Assembly (NCBI GenBank): GCA_017962365.1
Contig: JAGCVL010000002.1
Coordinates: 62,001 to 126,000 of the forward strand
DNA: 64,000 bases
Direction: 5' to 3'
From: Candidatus Saccharimonadota bacterium
GTDB lineage: Bacteria; Patescibacteriota; Saccharimonadia; Saccharimonadales; Saccharimonadaceae
Shown: piece after piece, positions 58,237 through 64,000 of the stretch
Numbering within the stretch: the stretch's first letter is position 1
Layout of the letters: every line of letters starts with the position of its first letter
The notes under the pieces: model-generated
Databases searched by the model: none
Told to the model about the DNA's origin: nothing
What the model saw: only the letters and a program-made list of their open reading frames with translations
Program-made: the position numbers and the translations under genes

Positions 58237-58266
58237 ATAATACCACAAAAAAAAATTTTTTGTAAA
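58237..58266 (-). promoter_or_regulatory. Promoter of the DUF4282-DUF167 genes
   Basis: TTTACA-18-TATTAT with TGG extended -10 on the minus strand; the spacer is an A/T run. Confidence 0.5.
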
Positions 58267-58308
58267 TACTTTTTTTCATAACCACTATAAAATAGTTACC
58301 TCGTATTA

Positions 58309-58314
58309 TATAAT
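58309..58314 (+). promoter_or_regulatory. Leaderless-type promoter of rarA
   Basis: TATAAT with 6 nt to the ATG; no TGN and no clear -35. Confidence 0.5.
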
Positions 58315-58320
58315 ATATAC

Positions 58321-59511
58321 ATGAATAGAGTCCCCCTTGCAGAGCGTATGCGCCCAACTAAGCTAGAAGATGTCTTAGGACAGGACGATGTTATTGGGGA
58401 TGGCAAAATCCTTACCGAAATCGTCAAGAAAAAAGAGCCCGTCAATTTAATCTTTTGGGGTCCTCCCGGCACTGGTAAGACCACCCTAGCTCGCATCTTG
58501 GCTCATGAATTTGATGCTGATTTTATCGAAATCTCAGCCGTCACTGCCGGCAAAAAAGATGTCGAAGAAGTCGTAAAGCGCGCTGAGCTCAACTGGAATT
58601 TAAAAGTCCGCACAGTTCTCTTCGTCGATGAAATCCACCGCTTTAATAAAGCCCAGCAAGACGCTTTTTTGCCTCATGTCGAATCCGGCCTTATCACTTT
58701 AATTGGTGCCACTACCGAAAACCCATCTTTTGAAGTCATTTCGCCGCTCCTTTCCCGCTCTCGCGTCGTCATCATTAAACCACTGAGTAAAGCCTCAGTC
58801 TTACAAATACTCACAAAAACCTGTAAATCTGAAAAAATCAAAATCACTAAAGACGCATTGGACTATTTGGCTGAATTATCTAGCGGCGATGCAAGAAGCG
58901 CGCTTGGAGACTTAGAGCTTGCAGCTTCGCTTTCAAGCAATGTAACTAAAAACGTCGTCATCGAAGCCGCTGGTAAAAAACTCCCCGGCTACGACAAAAA
59001 AGGTGACCGTCATTATGATACTATTTCAGCCTTTATCAAGTCTATGCGCGGCTCCGACGTCGACGCAGCGCTTTACTACCTCGCCCGCATGGTTAATTCT
59101 GGTGAAGACCCCAAGTTTATCGCTCGTCGCATGGTCATCTTTGCATCCGAAGACATCGGTCTCGCCGGAAACGGCGCCCTAAGTCTCGCCACCGCTTGTT
59201 TTCAGGCTATCGAACGTGTCGGTATGCCAGAATCCGGCCTTATCCTCGCCCATACCACAGTCGCCCTCGCTCTCTCTAAAAAATCCCGTGCCACCACCGA
59301 CGCCTGGTACACCGCCCTAGATCTTGCCAAAAAAACTATGAATGAACCCGTCCCTACTTGGCTTCGCAATGCACCAACCAAACTCATGAAGGATCTCGGT
59401 TTTGGCGAAGGCCAAAAGTGGGAAGCTGGTTTCCATTTGGACAAAAACTACCTCCCGGATTCCATCAAAGACACAAAAATTTACGCGTCTTCCAAAAACG
59501 CTCCGCTTTGA
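58321..59511 (+). CDS. rarA: Replication-associated recombination protein RarA (MgsA)
   Basis: AAA+ ATPase of the clamp-loader-like family acting at stalled forks. Walker A GPPGTGKTTLA (about 48-58), Walker B VLFVDEIHRFNKAQQD, sensor 1 IGATTENPSFEV, Arg finger LLSRSRV, then the tetramerisation domain (YDKKGDRHYDTISAFIKSMRGSD; FASEDIGLAG). 396 residues. It ends TGA and overlaps the convergent ABC gene by 31 bp. Confidence 0.95.
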   Translation: MNRVPLAERMRPTKLEDVLGQDDVIGDGKILTEIVKKKEPVNLIFWGPPGTGKTTLARILAHEFDADFIEISAVTAGKKDVEEVVKRAELNWNLKVRTVLFVDEIHRFNKAQQDAFLPHVESGLITLIGATTENPSFEVISPLLSRSRVVIIKPLSKASVLQILTKTCKSEKIKITKDALDYLAELSSGDARSALGDLELAASLSSNVTKNVVIEAAGKKLPGYDKKGDRHYDTISAFIKSMRGSDVDAALYYLARMVNSGEDPKFIARRMVIFASEDIGLAGNGALSLATACFQAIERVGMPESGLILAHTTVALALSKKSRATTDAWYTALDLAKKTMNEPVPTWLRNAPTKLMKDLGFGEGQKWEAGFHLDKNYLPDSIKDTKIYASSKNAPL

Positions 59512-61253
59512 CGCGACCAAAGTTTTGCATATTCACCACCAGCTTTAAGGAGCTCTTTATGTGAACCTTGCTCCACTATTTTCCCATCCCGAAGCACTAC
59601 GATTTTATCAAGCCCTGCAATCGTAGACAATCGATGTGCCACCACGATAGATGTACGCCCTTCCATCAAATTTGATAGCGCCTGCTGAATTGCCGCTTCC
59701 GACTCGGAATCAAGTGCCGAAGTCGCCTCGTCAAGCACCAATATTGGCGCGTCTTTCAAAATCGCCCGTGCAATCGCAATCCTCTGCCTTTGCCCACCAG
59801 ACAATTTTACTCCGCGCTCACCCACCATCGTATCATACCCGTCTGGCAAATCTGCAATAAATTCATCCGCATGCGCAAGACGCACCGCTTCAAATACTTC
59901 TTCGTCAGTCGCACCCGGCTTACCATAGGCAACATTTTCAAATATGCTCCGATGAAACAGCGAAGATTCTTGCGGGACATACGCAATCGCCTCCCGCAAA
60001 GTTTTCTGGGTCACATCACGGATATCTTGCTCATCAATATAAATCGCCCCTGCTTTCACATCGTCAAACCTAAGCAATAATTTTGTCAAAGTCGACTTGC
60101 CAGAACCAGACACACCCACTAGCCCCACACTTTCGCCTGGCTTGATCTCCAAACTAAAATCTTCAAATAATTTATCTTTTTGCTTTTCATGGCTAAAAGT
60201 CACGTGACGAAAATCAATTTTTGCATCGCCTACTTTGAGCGGCTTATCGGTTTTATCATCAATAATATATGGCAAGTCTAATATCTCCACCATTTCCTTT
60301 GCATCACCTAGCGACCGATTAATATTTCTAAGTATATGATTAATCGTCCACATATTTGAAAGCAAAGAATTTGATAATGAGTATAAGAACACAATGTTTG
60401 CAATTGAAAGCCCAAATAAATCATGACTCATCACAATCAAAATCAAAAGTGCCACAAAAGTAATCATGTTTACAACGTTCATCGACATGTTTCGCCAAAG
60501 TGAAACTTTTGCTACATTTATCGTCGCATCGTGCGTCCGCTTCGTCGCTCGTTCAAATCTCGTCTTCTCGAATTTTTCTCGCGCATAGGATTTTATCGAT
60601 AATTCATTTGTGATCGCATCCGCTAGTTGTCCAGTCTGTTTATTTTCCGCTGTTGCCAAAGCCGCATCTACGTGCCTAGTCTTATAAAAAGTCGTAATCG
60701 CCACCGCAAGATATGTCGCTGTATAGATTATCAAAATTATCGCAAATGGCGGACACACAAAAGCCGCTACCCCGATTGAAAACAAAATCGTAAGCGCTAA
60801 AGGATAAATATCCCACAAAAATCCTGACTTCAAATTAATAAACGCATTTGGCAATTTATTCGCTGCACTAGTAAGCGAACCTGAAAACCTATTCGAGTGA
60901 AAAGTCATCGACTGATTGACCACCGCCTCAAAAGCCAAGTGTGATAAATATTCACCGCCCTTCGCATCGAGTGACCAATCCAGCCAATCAAGCGCTCGAA
61001 TCACCGCCAGATTATTTACCGCTGCCGGAATGATCGTAAGCATCAATATCCCCACATAATTTGCAAGCTCAAAATCCCCGCTTGAAAGTTTACCAATAAT
61101 TCCCGAAGTACCATACGGCACCACCACATTCGAAATAAAAATCCATACTGGCACGAGCAGAAGCACCAAAATCGTCCGCACTTTATATTGCATCAGTGCT
61201 TTCCAAAAATAATACAACGTTCTCTTTATGTTACTGGACTTTTCTCGTTTCAT
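59481..61253 (-). CDS. ABC exporter, fused permease and ATPase
   Basis: 590-residue half-transporter. Six membrane helices lie in about 20-310; the ATPase domain (about 345-585) has Walker A GVSGSGKSTL, Q-loop YVPQESSLF, signature LSGGQRQRIAIA and Walker B ILVLDEATSALD, H-loop VAHRLST. Substrate not predictable; lipid or drug exporters look alike. TATAAT ends 6 nt before the ATG. Confidence 0.93.
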   Translation of the reverse strand: MKREKSSNIKRTLYYFWKALMQYKVRTILVLLLVPVWIFISNVVVPYGTSGIIGKLSSGDFELANYVGILMLTIIPAAVNNLAVIRALDWLDWSLDAKGGEYLSHLAFEAVVNQSMTFHSNRFSGSLTSAANKLPNAFINLKSGFLWDIYPLALTILFSIGVAAFVCPPFAIILIIYTATYLAVAITTFYKTRHVDAALATAENKQTGQLADAITNELSIKSYAREKFEKTRFERATKRTHDATINVAKVSLWRNMSMNVVNMITFVALLILIVMSHDLFGLSIANIVFLYSLSNSLLSNMWTINHILRNINRSLGDAKEMVEILDLPYIIDDKTDKPLKVGDAKIDFRHVTFSHEKQKDKLFEDFSLEIKPGESVGLVGVSGSGKSTLTKLLLRFDDVKAGAIYIDEQDIRDVTQKTLREAIAYVPQESSLFHRSIFENVAYGKPGATDEEVFEAVRLAHADEFIADLPDGYDTMVGERGVKLSGGQRQRIAIARAILKDAPILVLDEATSALDSESEAAIQQALSNLMEGRTSIVVAHRLSTIAGLDKIVVLRDGKIVEQGSHKELLKAGGEYAKLWSRQSGAFLEDA

Positions 61254-61255
61254 GT

Positions 61256-61265
61256 TATAATTATA
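61256..61265. promoter_or_regulatory. Overlapping divergent promoters of glyS (+) and the ABC exporter (-)
   Basis: Plus TGT-TATAAT at 61256-61261 and minus TGA-TATAAT at 61260-61265 share two bases. Each is exactly 6 nt from its ATG, and the start codons are only 14 bp apart in a near-palindrome. The two promoters cannot be opened at once. Confidence 0.75.
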
Positions 61266-61267
61266 TC

Positions 61268-62611
61268 ATGAGTAAGTTAGAGGATATCGTAAGTTTATGC
61301 AAACGCCGCGGTTTTATTTTCCCTGGCAGTGATATTTATGGCGGCATGGCCGGCACTTGGGACTTTGGTCCGCTCGGTGTCATGCTGAAAAAAAATCTCA
61401 TGGATTCTTGGTGGCATTTCTTTGTCGAAAAACGCGACGACATGTACGGTGTCGACGCCGCCATCCTTATGAACCCTCGTACCTGGGAAGCATCCGGTCA
61501 TACCGCTACTTTTGCCGACCCGCTTGTTGAATGTAAAGAATGTAAATCTCGCTTCCGCGCCGACAAAATCGCTAACAATATTACTGAATCCGTCACTACC
61601 GAAGAATTTTTAAATACCCACACCAAATGTCCAGTCTGCGGCAAGGAAAACTGGGGCCCCATCCGCAAGTTCAACATGATGTTTGAAACCCACGTCGGAG
61701 CTGTTTTACCAGATGATAACGCAGAGCTCGCCGATAAAAACAAAGCTTACCTCCGCCCAGAGACAGCTCAAGGTATTTTTACGAACTACAAAAATATCGT
61801 CGACACCATTTACCCAGATCTTCCATTTGGTATCGCTCAACAAGGAAAATCTTTCAGAAATGAAATCAGCCCACGCGACTTCATTCTCCGCGACCGCGAA
61901 TGCTATCAAATGGAAATCGAATATTTTGTCAAACCCGACACTTGGGAAGAAAACTTTGAAAAAATGCGCGCCCTTCAACATGATTTCCTGGCCAATGTCG
62001 CCGGACTTAAATCTGAAGACATCCACGAGTACGAAGTTCCAGCAGAAGACCGCGCCCACTACTCCAAGCGCACCATTGATTTCATGTTTGATTATCCAAA
62101 CGGCGAAGAGGAACTCATGGGTCTTGCCTATCGCACCGATTTTGACCTTGCAAATATTGCAAGAGAATCCGGCAAATCCATGGAATATCGCGACAAAAAG
62201 ACTAATGAGACATTTGTCCCACATATCATCGAGCCATCCATTGGCGTCGAACGACTCTTCCTTGCCGTACTTTCAACTGCATACACAGAAGACGAAATCG
62301 ATGGCGAAAAACGCACCATTTTGAAACTTCCAACCCATCTCGCACCATACAAATTCTGCGTTTCACCATTGCTCAAAAACAAACCAGAGCTCGTCGAGAA
62401 GGCTCGCGAAGTATATAACCTCCTGAAAGAAAAATATACTTTCGTAACTTGGGACGATTCCGGCAACATCGGCAAACGCTATCGCAAACAAGACGAAATC
62501 GGCACACCAAAATGCATCGTCATTGATTTTGACACGTTGGAAGATGACACAGTTACTATCCGCGACCGCGACACCGCCACTCAAATTCGCAAAAAAATTG
62601 CCGAACTTTGA
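61268..62611 (+). CDS. glyS: Glycyl-tRNA synthetase (dimeric, class II)
   Basis: Alpha2-type GlyRS: motif 1 near the N-terminus (GFIFPGSDIYGGMAGTWDFGPLG), a zinc-like Cys set (CKECKSRF, CPVCGKENWG), motif 2 (GKSFRNEISPRDFILRDRECYQMEIEYF), motif 3 (PSIGVERLFLAVL), then the anticodon domain. 447 residues. The start MSKLEDIV is fixed by a TATAAT 6 nt upstream. Confidence 0.96.
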   Translation: MSKLEDIVSLCKRRGFIFPGSDIYGGMAGTWDFGPLGVMLKKNLMDSWWHFFVEKRDDMYGVDAAILMNPRTWEASGHTATFADPLVECKECKSRFRADKIANNITESVTTEEFLNTHTKCPVCGKENWGPIRKFNMMFETHVGAVLPDDNAELADKNKAYLRPETAQGIFTNYKNIVDTIYPDLPFGIAQQGKSFRNEISPRDFILRDRECYQMEIEYFVKPDTWEENFEKMRALQHDFLANVAGLKSEDIHEYEVPAEDRAHYSKRTIDFMFDYPNGEEELMGLAYRTDFDLANIARESGKSMEYRDKKTNETFVPHIIEPSIGVERLFLAVLSTAYTEDEIDGEKRTILKLPTHLAPYKFCVSPLLKNKPELVEKAREVYNLLKEKYTFVTWDDSGNIGKRYRKQDEIGTPKCIVIDFDTLEDDTVTIRDRDTATQIRKKIAEL

Positions 62612-62631
62612 TATTTTTAGCATAAGTATGA

Positions 62632-62637
62632 TATAAT
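62632..62637 (+). promoter_or_regulatory. -10 of the 172-residue membrane protein gene
   Basis: TGA-TATAAT on the plus strand, giving a short leader with AAAAGGAG. Confidence 0.6.
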
Positions 62638-62660
62638 TATCCTATAAAAGGAGTATAATC

Positions 62661-63179
62661 ATGGCTGAAAAAGCTAAAAAACCAACTAATACGAAAACTA
62701 TCAAAACTAATGGCGAAAAAGAAGCTGTAAAGTCAAACGCTAGCAAGTTCGCAATTTTCGGGATTGCCGTTGTCGCTATCATCGCAGTGGTTATTGCTGT
62801 AGTCGTAGCATTCAACGCTAGCCCAGCTATCAACGATGCATACTTTGTAAGCGATGGCTCAAAGTACGTCCTCAACATCGAAAATGAAGATGACGAAGAT
62901 GGTGCCGTAGCGGTTCACATTGTTTACTACTACAGTGGCAATACCGTCACCGACGCTAAGTCTTTCTATGAGTTCGCAGACGAAGCGACCGCCAAAGCCG
63001 CTTTTGAAGAACTCAAAGCTGCAAACGAGGAAGCTAGCTCATATGCTCTTAATGGCAAATATGTCGTCATCTCTGCAGACAAAGAAGACATCAAAGATAT
63101 GACCGCAGAAGACGTCAAGGCCCAAATCGAATTCTACGAATCTCTCAAGAATCTCAGCGATTCTGACGACGAAGAATAA
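62661..63179 (+). CDS. Single-pass membrane protein with acidic outer domain
   Basis: 172 residues of unknown function. A Lys-rich N-terminus (1-27), one membrane helix (about 30-52) and a soluble acidic C-terminal domain (about 55-172; two short beta segments then helices rich in Ala/Glu, ending SDSDDEE). Probably outside the membrane by the positive-inside rule. AAAAGGAG precedes the ATG by 9 nt; a terminator follows. Confidence 0.7.
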   Translation: MAEKAKKPTNTKTIKTNGEKEAVKSNASKFAIFGIAVVAIIAVVIAVVVAFNASPAINDAYFVSDGSKYVLNIENEDDEDGAVAVHIVYYYSGNTVTDAKSFYEFADEATAKAAFEELKAANEEASSYALNGKYVVISADKEDIKDMTAEDVKAQIEFYESLKNLSDSDDEE

Positions 63180-63191
63180 TTCTTCCAAACA

Positions 63192-63226
63192 AAATGTCAC
63201 CTAGCTCGCTAGGTGACATTTTTTAT
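63192..63226. terminator. Bidirectional intrinsic terminator
   Basis: ATGTCACCTAG-ctcg-CTAGGTGACAT (11-bp perfect stem) flanked by A and T runs, between convergent genes. Confidence 0.9.
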
Positions 63227-63233
63227 AGCTTAA

Positions 63234-63761
63234 TTACGCTTTATAGCGTTCAATCGCATCGGCAATAACTTTCTTAGCTGACTCGATACTCTCAAACGCC
63301 TTTACTTCAGTCGAACCAGGCTTCTTGAGGTCTTTGTAGTGATTAAAATGGAATCTAATCTGCTCCAAAGTTTGCTTTGGCAAATCTTCCAAAGTATTAT
63401 ATGCATCGCCGTTATTACGGTCGTCCGCTGGTACACAGATGATCTTATCGTCCACTTCGCCACCATCGACAAACTTCATCACACCGAGAATTTTCGCCTT
63501 CATCCAAATCCCAGTTGTGAGAGGCTGATCGGTGATCATTAATACATCAAGCTCATCACCATCTTCATCCAAAGTTTGCGGAATGAAACCATAGTTGCAT
63601 GGCTTTGCAAATGCTACTGGCTCTACGCGATCAAGCATAAAACACGCATGCTTTCTATCCCATTCAATCTTATGATTTGAGCCAGTTGGGATTTCGATCA
63701 CCACATTTAGCTCACCATTTTCATAATCCCCCGGGGTCAAAACTTTATTAAAGTCTGCCAT
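63234..63761 (-). CDS. ppa: Inorganic pyrophosphatase
   Basis: Hydrolyses pyrophosphate released by polymerases and synthetases. Soluble family I enzyme of 175 residues with IEIPTGSNHKIEWD near 22 and the metal-binding DEDGDELDVLMITDQPL (about 67-83). AAGGAG precedes the ATG by about 9 nt. Confidence 0.95.
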   Translation of the reverse strand: MADFNKVLTPGDYENGELNVVIEIPTGSNHKIEWDRKHACFMLDRVEPVAFAKPCNYGFIPQTLDEDGDELDVLMITDQPLTTGIWMKAKILGVMKFVDGGEVDDKIICVPADDRNNGDAYNTLEDLPKQTLEQIRFHFNHYKDLKKPGSTEVKAFESIESAKKVIADAIERYKA

Positions 63762-63786
63762 TAAAAAATCTCCTTTTCTATCCTAA

Positions 63787-64000
63787 TTATATCATCTTGC
63801 TCGCTACTCTGGCAAGTCGCAAAATACCAGGCGCCATTTCGTCTACGTTTTTTACTTTTGATACTATTTGCAACTTCGCGGAAACCATCAACCGCATCAA
63901 TTTTATTTCATCTACTCCAAATTCCCCTCCCATCTTTGGCATAAATGCCATTTCGTTTACATCATAATAATACTTTGCGTCTTCCCTCAATTTATCGCCT
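63787..64000 (-). CDS. Unidentified protein, C-terminal part (start beyond window)
   Basis: Open frame from the right edge to a stop at 63787; in-frame codons continue upstream of 63990 with no stop, so only the last 71 residues are visible. The part is helical, Met- and Lys-rich (MGGEFGVDEIKLMRLMVSAKLQIVSKV). No family can be named. Confidence 0.5.
   Translation of the reverse strand, partial: GDKLREDAKYYYDVNEMAFMPKMGGEFGVDEIKLMRLMVSAKLQIVSKVKNVDEMAPGILRLARVASKMI

Noticed and set aside
58321-62611. UGA recoded to Gly or Trp
   Set aside because: rarA, glyS, the WxL-like gene and the SpoU gene all end at TGA at the expected family C-termini, and RF2 is encoded.

Overview
The window looks like a compact chromosome of a Candidatus Saccharibacteria (TM7)-type member of the Patescibacteria/CPR. 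Grounds: uL30 (rpmD) is missing between rpsE and rplO, a known CPR trait; genes are packed with overlaps of 1-31 bp; envelope proteins carry FISUMP, VWA/Cna-B and WxL-like domains; and the housekeeping genes are streamlined. UGA is used as a normal stop (for example rarA, glyS) and an RF2 gene is present, which argues against the code-25 lineages Gracilibacteria and Absconditabacteria. The taxonomic call is inference from content, not from a phylogeny.

Layout: 1-4.2 kb, minus-strand RNA and ribosome maintenance genes (khpA-like, rpsP, rnc, Nudix, nusB, rpmF, glutaredoxin, SpoU methyltransferase, a short KsgA/Erm-like methyltransferase). 4.2-15.5 kb, leuS, a GT4 glycosyltransferase, a divisome/wall module (ctpA, CHAP hydrolase, ftsX, ftsE), pheT and pheS. 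15.6-27.2 kb, a 1064-residue membrane protein, a MIP channel, metG, a Pro-rich tail-anchored protein, ldh, sbcB, and a secreted FISUMP protein. 27.3-41.2 kb, a membrane FKBP, the spc and S10 ribosomal gene blocks (interrupted by a 977-residue VWA/Cna-B adhesin) and prfB. 41.2-50 kb, dusB, murD, an M16 protease, secA, hpf and serS. 50-57.2 kb, a WxL-like membrane protein, a second FISUMP protein, ksgA, a 3D-domain wall protein, an orphan RNA candidate, a DsbA/CPTC membrane pair and hisS. 57.2-64 kb, three tRNAs (Phe, Val, Lys), rarA, an ABC exporter, glyS and ppa.

Control signals are unusually readable. Most promoters follow TTGnnn-17-TATAAT with a TGN extended -10. In about 19 genes the -10 box ends only 6-8 nt before the start codon, which predicts leaderless mRNAs; other genes (ribosomal, secA, hpf, ppa, MIP channel) have Shine-Dalgarno sites. 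This decided several start codons below. Two divergent gene pairs have nearly or truly overlapping -10 boxes.

The most unusual signal is a set of GC-rich nested palindromes inserted in frame inside leuS, pheT and dusB. The leuS and pheT copies share a core of about 70-85 bp read in the same frame, but their outer arms are different in each gene and self-complementary within each copy. Other candidates for new biology are a consensus promoter/micro-ORF/terminator unit antisense to the secA 3' end, a promoter-terminator-bounded RNA at about 54.28-54.42 kb, and a 19-codon leader ORF with two mutually exclusive hairpins in front of the adhesin gene embedded in the ribosomal operon.
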